This document shows, in pieces, positions 8,121-15,291 of a DNA stretch of 64,000 nucleotides. The position numbers and the translations under genes were made by a program. The stretch is from Chromobacterium rhizoryzae (lineage in GTDB: Bacteria; Pseudomonadota; Gammaproteobacteria; Burkholderiales; Chromobacteriaceae). The DNA is taken from assembly GCF_020544465.1 (NCBI RefSeq), contig NZ_CP066126.1, positions 4,712,001 to 4,776,000 of the forward strand, given 5' to 3'. The notes under the pieces are model-generated. The model was not told the DNA's origin. It made no database searches and saw only the letters and a list, made by a program, of their open reading frames with translations. Numbering within the stretch: position 1 is the first letter of the stretch; each line of letters starts with the position of its first letter.

Positions 8121-8999
8121 TTGCGGCCACTTCATCTCGCCCTTGAGCACCTTGGCGCTCAGTTCCAGATCCGCCACGCCGTCCAGCTTCGGATAACGCT
8201 GCTTCATCGCCGTCACCAGCTCGGCCGAGTTCTTGGCCTTGGGCAGTTCCGCTTCCAGCGTTTTCAGGTAGTCGCTGGTGAACTTCACCGAAGCCAGGGT
8301 ATGCGGCGCGTTGTTCAGGAAATGACCGGGCACCACGACCTTGGGCTTCAGCGCCTGCAGGTTTTTCAGCGACTTCTGCCAGTCGGCGCGGTCTTTCGGG
8401 GTTTGGGTGTCCGCGGTCCAGACATGCATATTGCCGTAGGTCAGCACGCCGCCCATCGCGGTCTTGATCGACGGCGCCCAGATATAGGTGCGGTCCGGAG
8501 TCGGGCCTTTCAGACCCATGACCTGCAGTTTCTGGCCGTCCACTTTCAGGGTGTCGCCCTGGATGGGTTCCGGCACGATCACGGTCTTGGGCGCGTTGTC
8601 CTTCAGGATCGGGCCCCAGTAGGCCATCTTGCCGTCCTTGGAAGCCTTGATCGCTTCAATGGTGGCGGCGGTGGCCAGCACCTTGGCGTCCGGGAAAGCG
8701 GCCTTGATCACATCCAGGCCAAAGTAGAAGTCCGGGTCCGGATGGGAGATGAACACCGTGGTCAGCTTCTTGCCGCTGGCCTTGACCTTGGCCACCAGGG
8801 CCTCGGCGTCGTTGCGCTGGAACTGGGCGTCGATCAGCACGGCCTCGCTCTTGCCGGTGACCAATTCCGAGGACACCGGGAACAGGCTCTTGGCGCCGGG
8901 GTTGTAGACATCGACTTTCAAAGCGTCGGCTTGGGCGAAGGCGGCGGACATCAACAGGGCGCCTGCTACAAAGCTGCCGGAAATGCGGTGTTGGATCAT
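8118..8999 (-). CDS. Periplasmic MBL-fold (metallo-beta-lactamase-like) protein with altered zinc motif
   Basis: A 293-residue protein with a clear signal peptide (MIQHRISGSFVAGALLMSAAFAQA). The MBL fold is recognisable: the usual HxHxDH region reads SHPDPDFYFGLDV, with the second and fourth ligand His replaced, and a later VVPGHF supplies a conserved His. This matches a subgroup of secreted MBL-fold hydrolases of unknown substrate. The start at 8999 was preferred because it begins the signal peptide; METI at 9011 is possible, and an in-frame start at 9113 would add an implausible leader. Divergent from a LysR gene, which probably regulates it. Confidence 0.75.
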   Translation of the reverse strand: MIQHRISGSFVAGALLMSAAFAQADALKVDVYNPGAKSLFPVSSELVTGKSEAVLIDAQFQRNDAEALVAKVKASGKKLTTVFISHPDPDFYFGLDVIKAAFPDAKVLATAATIEAIKASKDGKMAYWGPILKDNAPKTVIVPEPIQGDTLKVDGQKLQVMGLKGPTPDRTYIWAPSIKTAMGGVLTYGNMHVWTADTQTPKDRADWQKSLKNLQALKPKVVVPGHFLNNAPHTLASVKFTSDYLKTLEAELPKAKNSAELVTAMKQRYPKLDGVADLELSAKVLKGEMKWPQ

Positions 9000-9127
9000 G
9001 ATGGTTTCCATTTGGTGAATTTGAGATCGGTCGGCTTGGTAGCAAGCCTGATGTGAATCATAGATTGCTATTTTCGAATCAAAAACCGGATAATAAGCAA
9101 TGGTTAGTTGCATGAATCGAGCGAATC
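9000..9127. promoter_or_regulatory. Divergent promoter region, MBL-fold gene / lysR
   Basis: A 128-bp AT-rich intergenic region between divergent starts. GATTGCTATTTTCGAATC (9063-9080) is an interrupted dyad with a T-N11-A-like layout typical of LysR sites, and GAATC half-sites recur at 9114-9118 and 9123-9127. The LysR regulator at 9128 most likely binds here. Not proven. Confidence 0.5.
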
Positions 9128-10042
9128 ATGGATAGGATCACCGCGGCGCAAGTGTTTGTGACCATTACCGAACGCGGCAGCCTGGTGGCCGCGGCGGATA
9201 CGCTGGACATGTCGCGGGCGATGATCACCCGCTATCTGGCGGAAATGGAGGAATGGGCCGGCACCCGGCTGCTGCACCGCACCACCCGGCGGCTGAGCCT
9301 GACTCCGGCCGGTGAGGAGACGCTGGCGCGTTGCCGGCAGATGTTGGAAATCGCCGGGCAGATGCCGGCGGCCAACAGCGCGGACCCCGGTCAGCCGCAG
9401 GGCCTGCTGCGCATCAGCTGCGCGCAGTCTCTGGCTCAGGACGCGCTGGCGGCGGCGGTGACCGAGTTTCTGCGCCGCTATCCGCAAACCGCCATCGATC
9501 TGCAGATCAGCAACCGCGCGGTCAATCTGGTGGAAGAAAGAATCGATCTGGCCATCCGCATCACCAATGCGCTGGACCCCAGTCTGATCGCGCGGCCGCT
9601 GGCCAGTTGCGCGTCGGTGATCTGCGCCTCTCCCGCCTATCTGGCCGCCCACGGCGCGCCCAAGCGGCTGGAGGATTTGTCTCTACACAACTGTCTGACC
9701 TATTCCTATTTCGGCAAGAGCTTGTGGCGTTTCCAGCGTCACGGCGAGCAGTTGGCGGTGCCGGTCAGCGGCAATCTGAGCGCCAATGAGTCCATGGTCT
9801 TGTTGTCCGCCACCGCGGCCGGCGCGGGCATCGCCTTGCAGCCCTTGTATTCCGCCGCGCCGCTGATCGCCAGCGGTCAGTTGGTGGCTTTGTTGCCGGA
9901 GTATCAGCCGCAGGAGTTGGGCATTTACGGTATTTACGCTTCGCGCCGGCAGATGCCGGCCACCTTGCGGGCGATGCTGGATTTTCTGGTGGAGCGTTTC
10001 GCCAGCGATCCGGCCTGGCAGGCGCGTACCGCTGGCGGCTGA
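9128..10042 (+). CDS. LysR-family transcriptional regulator
   Basis: A 304-residue LTTR. The N-terminal winged HTH (ITAAQVFVTITERGSLVAAADTLDMSRAMITRYLAEMEE) is followed by the substrate-binding domain with the GLLRIS and CASPAYLAAHG landmarks of the CrgA/DsdC-like group. The ATG is at 9128. It is divergent from the MBL-fold gene and is the likely local regulator. The effector ligand is unknown. Confidence 0.88.
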   Translation: MDRITAAQVFVTITERGSLVAAADTLDMSRAMITRYLAEMEEWAGTRLLHRTTRRLSLTPAGEETLARCRQMLEIAGQMPAANSADPGQPQGLLRISCAQSLAQDALAAAVTEFLRRYPQTAIDLQISNRAVNLVEERIDLAIRITNALDPSLIARPLASCASVICASPAYLAAHGAPKRLEDLSLHNCLTYSYFGKSLWRFQRHGEQLAVPVSGNLSANESMVLLSATAAGAGIALQPLYSAAPLIASGQLVALLPEYQPQELGIYGIYASRRQMPATLRAMLDFLVERFASDPAWQARTAGG

Positions 10043-10163
10043 GGTCGGGAGGGGTGCTTGCTTCGGCTAGGTAAGGGATTTGAATCCGCTACGCGGATGA
10101 TGATTTTCATTGCCGGGGCTGCCCGGCAGGCAGGAAGGGGAACAACTCGGCCAAATTCCCTAT

Positions 10164-10300
10164 CACTGAGCGAATCAAAGATTCGCACGTAGACACCCCA
10201 AAGGCCGCCCTGCAAGCCTGGCCTGCGGCTTCCCGCCGGTTCCCCCCAGGCCCGAGGCGCGGCTGAACTCTCTACGTGCGAATCTCTGATTCGCTCAGTG
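10164..10300. repeat. 137-bp element with near-perfect 30-bp inverted ends
   Basis: CACTGAGCGAATCAAAGATT... (10164-10193) is inverted at 10271-10300 with only one or two differences in the centre. Each arm is itself a hairpin (GCGAATC-NNN-GATTCGC). This resembles a REP-doublet or MITE-like element. No coding content. Confidence 0.7.
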
Positions 10301-10530
10301 ATGGCGCGCTACCGTCGCGGTGCTCGAACAAGCAGCCGCTTAAAACCTCGGGCCTGCCACCCGACGGCAGGCTTGAAGGGACCAGGGGCGCGTCGGATAC
10401 ATGCTTTCTTTTAGGAAACAAGACTTATCCACAGATAAGAGCAATAGGCCAAGTTACCCACAAGAATGGCCCACTTCGCTAAACCACCCCTCTTAATTCA
10501 AAAAAGACCACCTCGTGTAGCGCCCAAGTG

Positions 10531-10571
10531 TCCCCTCGGGGCGCGCTCCGGGTTTCGCGCCCTGGGGGACG
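10531..10571. repeat. Long GC-rich hairpin
   Basis: GTCCCCTCGGGGCGCG (10531-10546) pairs with CGCGCCCTGGGGGAC (10557-10571) across a 10-nt loop. No T tract follows, so it is not a standard terminator. Role unknown. Confidence 0.5.
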
Positions 10572-10997
10572 AGGGGGGATGAAAGGAGGCGGCGGCCCGC
10601 CCCCTCCCCGTCTTATTCCCTCGCGACGCTGCGCTTGCCTCGCTCGGTCAGCGCGGAAAGCGGCACCTAAATCAATATCCGCGAAGCGGATTCAAAACCA
10701 GATCACTCAACAAGTAAGCCACGCTCAAGCAAAGCAACCACCCCACCTTGACCCCGCCCGCCCCCTCAGGAACAATCCCCACGTTGCCGCCAAAACAAGC
10801 GGCACACGGGATTGGCGTCCCGTCGCTAGCATTACCCCCAGGCCTACGCAGCGTGCTGCGTGGGCTGCTTTGCCATGGCAGTGCCATTCGGCAGGCGCAT
10901 GGTGGCCCATGAGCCGACGTAATTTATTAGACGCCAATCCTGTTCCCTCTTTTGGGCTCAGGTGCTTCATCTTGTGTTATTCACCAGGAGAAACACC

Positions 10998-11447
10998 ATG
11001 CAACAGCCTCAAAACTTTCCCCCGCGCCGTCGCTACAAACTGAACGCTCTGGAACAACAGAGCGCACTGCTGCCCTTCGTCCGCTTCTGCCCCGGCCGCA
11101 CCTACCCGCATTACTGGCAAATGCCTACGCCCGGCAAGGATCTCCTCGCCGACCACGCCTATGGCCGCGAATGCGCGGCTCACCTGTTGCAATGGCTGAA
11201 GGACAACCGGGAATACGTCGGCAAAGGCCTGCTCAGCCGCGTGGCGCGCGACATCGATTTTGACGACCGCGCCGGACGCGGCCAGTGGATGGGTTTCTTC
11301 AACTATCTGGAAATCATGATGCTGCTGGGCGCCGACCGGGTCCGGGTCTACCGCCATGTGGACAGCCAGCACCAGATCTACCTGGCGCTGGGACGGCGCT
11401 TCAGCCTGGAAGCGCGCTTCCGCCGCATCCGCCTGCGAAACCGCTAA
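10998..11447 (+). CDS. Small basic protein of unknown function
   Basis: A 149-residue protein I do not recognise. It is rich in Arg, Tyr and aromatic residues (FCPGRTYPHYWQMPTPGKD; GQWMGFFNYLEIMMLLGADRVRVYRH) and has no signal peptide or membrane segment. The ATG at 10998 follows a good ribosome-binding site (AGGAG, 10986-10990). Codon use looks native and the frame is intact, so it is likely a real gene. It stands alone between a repeat-rich interval and a tandem repeat. No function is offered. Confidence 0.65.
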   Translation: MQQPQNFPPRRRYKLNALEQQSALLPFVRFCPGRTYPHYWQMPTPGKDLLADHAYGRECAAHLLQWLKDNREYVGKGLLSRVARDIDFDDRAGRGQWMGFFNYLEIMMLLGADRVRVYRHVDSQHQIYLALGRRFSLEARFRRIRLRNR

Positions 11448-11455
11448 GCGCCTTG

Positions 11456-11810
11456 CGGTGGATATCGCTGCGCTCCACCCACCCTACGGCGGATGGTTTG
11501 GTCGGGGGTATTTGTAGGGTGGGTGGAGCCGATAGGCGATACCCACCAAAACCCGCCGCCAAGACCCAAGCATCAATCCCATCACGTTTCCGCGTGGGTA
11601 TCGCTGCGCTCCACCCACCCTACGGCAGGAGGTTTGGTCGGGGGTATTTGTAGGGTGGGAGGAGCCGATAGGCGGTACCCACCAAAGCCCGCCGCCAAGA
11701 CCCAAGCATCAATCCCATCTCGTTTCCGCGTGGGTATCGCTGCGCTCCACCCACCCTACGGCGGATGGTCTTGTAGGGTGGGTGGAGCCGCAGGCGATAC
11801 CCACCACACT
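11456..11810. repeat. Three tandem ~136-bp units of a palindromic GGGTGGGTGGAGC repeat
   Basis: Each unit has CGCTGCGCTCCACCCACCCTAC on one side and its inverse GTAGGGTGGGTGGAGCCG followed by GCGATACCCACC on the other. Units start near 11456, 11593 and 11729. They are separated by about 45 bp of conserved spacer (CCGCCGCCAAGACCCAAGCATC). Repeats of this type are widely dispersed in Neisseriales and gammaproteobacteria. Not coding. Confidence 0.8.
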
Positions 11811-11830
11811 CCCCCACCGAAAACCAACAC

Positions 11831-12736
11831 TCAAGGCGCGGCCAGGTAATCCTGCAGGCATGCCTGCAAATGCTCGCGCAGCGCCGCCACCGCCGGCGAC
11901 AGCATCAGACGATGCGGGATCACCAGACACAGCGGCGTGGCCTCGGTCTGCCAATCTTCCAACAGCGGCAGCAAACGGCCGGCGCGCAGATCGTCCAGCG
12001 CGTCCAAACGCGATTTATAGGCGATGCCCAAACCCTCCAACGCCCAGCGCCGCACCACCTCGCCGTCGTCGCTCTGGCGGCGGCCGTCCACCGTCACCTG
12101 CTCCCGCAGCGGACCCTGGCTGAAACTCCAGCGCTCGTGCAAGGCCGCGCCCAACACCAGCCGCAGGCATTGATGGCGGCGCAGTTCCTGCGGCGATTGC
12201 GGCCGGCCGTGGCGCGCCAGATAGTCCGGCGACGCGCACAGCACCCGCCGGTTGTCCGGCGCCAGCGGCAGGGCCACCAGGCTGGAGTCTTCCGGCACGC
12301 CGTAGCGCAGAGCCACGTCCACCGGCTGCCGGTACAGATCCGCCACCCGGTCGCTGATCCGCAATTGCAGGCGCAGGCCGGCGTGCCGCTCCAGAAAGGC
12401 GTCCAGCCAGCCGCGCAGCCGGCTGCGCCCCAGGTCCGACGGCATGGACAGCGACAGCTCCCCGCTCAAAGCCTGACGCTGCAAGGCCAGCGCCTGGCCG
12501 CCGGCCTCCACCGCCTCCAGCGCGGCGCGCGCATGGGCCAGGTAGCGCTCTCCGGCCAGGGTCAGCCGCAGGCTGCGGGTGGAGCGCGCCAGCAATTGCG
12601 CGCCCACGGTTTTTTCCAGCCGCTTCAGCGCCGCGCTGGCCACCGCCGGGCTCAGATCCAGCTGGCGCGCGGCGGCGGACAGGCTGCCGTTGTCGGCGGC
12701 GCGGACGAATACCTGCAAATCTTCGAAACGGACCAT
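11831..12736 (-). CDS. LysR-family transcriptional regulator
   Basis: A 301-residue LTTR of the CrgA-like group. The start MVRFEDLQVFVRAADNGSLSAAARQLDLSPAVASAALKRLEK gives the HTH at residues ~1-60, followed by the periplasmic-binding-like effector domain (LCASPDYLARHG; LEGLGIAYKSRLD). The ATG at 12736 is chosen; open frame further upstream runs through an R1 repeat and is not coding. It is divergent from the alcohol dehydrogenase-like gene, the usual arrangement for LysR control of a quinone or aldehyde detoxification enzyme. Confidence 0.87.
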   Translation of the reverse strand: MVRFEDLQVFVRAADNGSLSAAARQLDLSPAVASAALKRLEKTVGAQLLARSTRSLRLTLAGERYLAHARAALEAVEAGGQALALQRQALSGELSLSMPSDLGRSRLRGWLDAFLERHAGLRLQLRISDRVADLYRQPVDVALRYGVPEDSSLVALPLAPDNRRVLCASPDYLARHGRPQSPQELRRHQCLRLVLGAALHERWSFSQGPLREQVTVDGRRQSDDGEVVRRWALEGLGIAYKSRLDALDDLRAGRLLPLLEDWQTEATPLCLVIPHRLMLSPAVAALREHLQACLQDYLAAP

Positions 12737-12828
12737 GATCGTCAAAATTTTTTTGAAACTGAATCGAATTTTAGCCGGCTTTTCGTTGGGTCGAATAGGA
12801 ATAGCATAAGCACCATCAAGACCGGGCC

Positions 12829-12974
12829 TTAGAACCTGTTCAAAGTCTGCTGCGCTTCGGCGATACGGCGTTGAAAACAAGCTCAAAATGCTCATGTACC
12901 ACGTGTACATTCCGCTTTTTCGCTCGTTTTCGCCTTGTCTCGCTCTTGCTCGCGAGACTTTGAACAGACTCTTA
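12829..12974 (-). repeat. R1 repeat copy E, inside a divergent promoter region
   Basis: Left end TTAGAACCTGTTCAAAGTCT, right end AGACTTTGAACAGACTCTTA; the interior is in reverse orientation (AAAATGCTCATGTACC). It occupies most of the 267-bp gap between the lysR and alcohol dehydrogenase starts, and so may have separated or replaced the original shared operator. Confidence 0.8.
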
Positions 12975-13003
12975 TCGGCCCACACGCTATGGAGCATGCC
13001 AAA

Positions 13004-14017
13004 ATGAAAGCCGTCGCCTATTACCAGAATCTGCCGATCGACCACCCGGAATCGCTGCAGGACGTGCAGCTGCCCGAGCCCGCCATCGGCGAGCACGACC
13101 TGTTGGTGGAGGTCAAAGCCGTTTCAGTGAACCCGGTGGACACCAAGGTGCGCGCCGGCGCGGCGCCGGAAGCCGGCCAGCCCAAGGTGCTGGGCTGGGA
13201 CGCCGCCGGCGTGGTGCGCGCGGTGGGCGACAAGGTCAGCCTGTTCCAACCCGGCGACAAGGTGTGGTACGCCGGCGCGCTGCACCGCCCCGGCGCCAAT
13301 AGCGAATTGCACGCGGTGGACGAGCGCATCGTCGGCCGCATGCCGCGCAGCCTGGACTTCGAACAGGCCGCCGCCCTGCCGCTGACCGCCATCACCGCCT
13401 GGGAACTGTTGTTCGACCGGCTGCAAGTGCTGGACAACCGCGCGCCCAGCGGCCGGAGCCTGCTGGTGGTGGGCGCGGCCGGCGGCGTCGGCTCCATCCT
13501 GGTGCAGCTAGCGCGCCAGCTGACCGGCCTGACCGTGATCGCCACCGCCTCGCGGCCGGAAACCCAGGCCTGGGTCAAGGAGCTGGGCGCTCATCATGTG
13601 ATCGACCACCGCCTCCCGCTGAGCGAGGAGCTCAAGCGCATCGGCTACCCCAGCGTCGATTACGTGGCCAGCCTGAACCAGACCGACGCCCACTTCAAGG
13701 AGATCGCCGCCGCCATCGCGCCGCAGGGCAAGCTGGCGCTGATCGACGATCCGGCGGCCCTGGACGTGCGCGAGCTGAAGCGCAAGAGCGTGTCGCTGCA
13801 CTGGGAGTTCATGTACACCCGTTCGCTGTTCGGCACCGATGATCAGATTGAGCAGCACCGCCTGCTGAACCGGCTGGCCGAGCTGGTGGACGCCGGCCTG
13901 ATCCGCAGCACGGTGGCCGAGCGCTTCGGCCGCGTCGACGCCGCCAATCTGAAACGCGCCCACGCCTTGCTGGAGAGCAACCGGGCCAAGGGCAAGATCG
14001 TGCTCTCGGGTTTCTAA
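13004..14017 (+). CDS. Zinc-type alcohol dehydrogenase-like / quinone oxidoreductase family protein
   Basis: A 337-residue medium-chain dehydrogenase/reductase. The N-terminal GroES-like domain (VNPVDTKVRAG...GWDAAGVVRAVGDKV) is followed by a Rossmann domain with the nucleotide-binding motif GAAGGVGSILVQLA near residue 155. The structural-zinc cysteines are absent, as is usual in the quinone-reductase-like branch, so NADPH-dependent reduction of quinones or enones is likely. The ATG at 13004 was chosen, with GGAG at 12991-12994; MEHAK at 12989 is an alternative. The TAA stop at 14015-14017 is the first trinucleotide of R1 copy F. Confidence 0.8.
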   Translation: MKAVAYYQNLPIDHPESLQDVQLPEPAIGEHDLLVEVKAVSVNPVDTKVRAGAAPEAGQPKVLGWDAAGVVRAVGDKVSLFQPGDKVWYAGALHRPGANSELHAVDERIVGRMPRSLDFEQAAALPLTAITAWELLFDRLQVLDNRAPSGRSLLVVGAAGGVGSILVQLARQLTGLTVIATASRPETQAWVKELGAHHVIDHRLPLSEELKRIGYPSVDYVASLNQTDAHFKEIAAAIAPQGKLALIDDPAALDVRELKRKSVSLHWEFMYTRSLFGTDDQIEQHRLLNRLAELVDAGLIRSTVAERFGRVDAANLKRAHALLESNRAKGKIVLSGF

Positions 14018-14163
14018 GAACCGGTTTGCGATCCGCTGCGCGTCGTGAAGCGTTGCACGGTGAGGACGAGCTCAAAATGCCCATGTACCACAAGTACATT
14101 CCGCTTTTTCGCTCGTTTTCGCCTTGCCCCGCTCTCGCTCGCGAGAGCGTAAACGCCTTCTAA
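14015..14163 (-). repeat. R1 repeat copy F
   Basis: Left end TAAGAACCGGTTTGCGATCC, right end AGAGCGTAAACGCCTTCTAA. The interior is reversed (AAAATGCCCATGTACC). Its first TAA is the stop codon of the dehydrogenase. The following bases TAAGAACCGATACACGCC may be the stub of a second copy. Confidence 0.8.
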
Positions 14164-14594
14164 GAACCGATACACGCCATCGCGCCGGCGGCGGCGCCTC
14201 GCCGCCGGCCTCATGCCAGCGCGCTAAGCGTCGCCGTCCGTCGCCGAAATCGCTTCACAAGGCGCAGCCAGCGCGGAATAATGGCCTGCTGGCTGTCTTT
14301 AACAATCCGGGGAACGAGATCACGAATGCGCACGCTTTCGCCTCCGGCCCCGCCGCAGGCGACGCCGGCCGCGCCGCAGTGCCTGGCCCGTCCCGCCATT
14401 CCACCCTCCGTTCCCTCAGCCGGCCAGACCGGCGGCGCAAGCGCTCCCTGCCGCCAAACCTTTGCGTAATGGCCTATACCAAGCCTGAGGCCGAAGCGAA
14501 ACCGGAGCCGCCGCCCGCGCAACAGAATACACAGGTTCAGAGACATAACCATGGCGCAAGGCGCAGCCGCGCCGCCATCTGTTGGGATACTCAT
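14164..14594. promoter_or_regulatory. 431-bp leader upstream of the two-component genes
   Basis: No gene of its own. An open frame continuous with the response regulator starts at 14124, but its residues are Arg/Pro-rich and unlike the family. The region should contain the promoter of the regulator/kinase pair. I see no clear sigma-70 boxes. Confidence 0.4.
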
Positions 14595-15287
14595 ATGCCT
14601 GATGCCAAATCATTGCGGAGCCAGCCGATACAGATCACCTTGCTGGACGATCACCTGATGGTGCTGAACAGCCTGGCCGGCCTCCTGGCCGATGAAACCG
14701 ACTTGAACGTAACCGGACAGTTCACCAGCAGCGCGCCGCTGATTCAGCATCTGAAGCAGCACGACGGCGTCGACGTCGTGGTCACCGACTACGCGCTCAG
14801 CCCCGGCGACATCGACGGCTTCAGCCTGATCCGCGGCCTGCGCCGGCGCTTCGCCCGCGTGCGCATCCTGGTGATGTCGGCCTATTACACCCCGGCCACG
14901 GTGGCGCTGGCGCTGCGCTGCGGCGCTCACGGCTTCATCGGCAAGGAGCAGAGCCTGGACGAACTGGTGGCCGCCATCCGCCTGCTGGCCGACGGCCACA
15001 GCTATCTGAGCCCGGACATGAGCGCCGCGCTGAACGAAAGCTGCGCCAACCTGCCGGCACCGCAAAAAGCCATGTTGCGCAGCTTGCTGGACCATCCGGA
15101 ACTGTCCCCGCGCGAACGCGAGGTGCTGCGCTGCTGCCTGGACGGCATGACGGTCAGCGACATCGCCGTCAAGTTCTCGCGCAGCATCAAGACCATCAGC
15201 AATCAGAAGCAGTCCGCGCTGAAAAAGCTGGGCCTGCGCAGCGACAACGAGCTGTTCCAGCTGCAAAGCCGGCTGGCCAGCCACTGA
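14595..15287 (+). CDS. NarL/FixJ-family response regulator (BvgA-like)
   Basis: A 230-residue response regulator. The receiver domain (residues ~12-130) has the acidic pocket DDH at 18-20, phospho-acceptor D65 (VVVTDYALSPGDIDG) and the conserved Lys in GFIGKEQ. The C-terminal LuxR-type HTH spans LSPREREVLRCCLDGMTVSDIAVKFSRSIKTISNQKQSALKKLGL. The ATG at 14595 aligns with normal N-termini (MPDAKSLRSQPIQITLLDDH). It lies 4 bp before the hybrid kinase gene, so the two form a phosphorelay operon. Its position next to the SPI-1-type locus suggests, but does not prove, a role in virulence gene control. Confidence 0.88.
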   Translation: MPDAKSLRSQPIQITLLDDHLMVLNSLAGLLADETDLNVTGQFTSSAPLIQHLKQHDGVDVVVTDYALSPGDIDGFSLIRGLRRRFARVRILVMSAYYTPATVALALRCGAHGFIGKEQSLDELVAAIRLLADGHSYLSPDMSAALNESCANLPAPQKAMLRSLLDHPELSPREREVLRCCLDGMTVSDIAVKFSRSIKTISNQKQSALKKLGLRSDNELFQLQSRLASH

Positions 15288-15291
15288 AGCC

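Larger units (their letters stand above)
10043..10997. other. 955-bp gene-free interval
   Basis: No open frame here has convincing protein features. It contains the 137-bp inverted repeat at 10164-10300, a perfect DnaA-box-like nonamer TTATCCACA (10425-10433) with a one-mismatch neighbour TTACCCACA about 20 bp downstream, and a large GC-rich hairpin at 10531-10571. A stretch of mixed composition (10640-10960) reads like decayed foreign DNA. The promoter for the following small gene should lie near its right end. Confidence 0.5.

Noticed and set aside
11456..11810. Possible CRISPR array
   Set aside because: Units are ~136 bp with long palindromic halves and conserved spacers, and no cas gene is present.
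12737..13096. N-terminal extension of the second LysR regulator (421-residue version)
   Set aside because: The extension runs through R1 copy E and lacks any LysR-like residues; the HTH begins right after ATG 12736.
14124..14594. N-terminal extension of the response regulator
   Set aside because: Arg/Pro/Ala-rich sequence without likeness to receiver domains; the receiver begins shortly after 14595.
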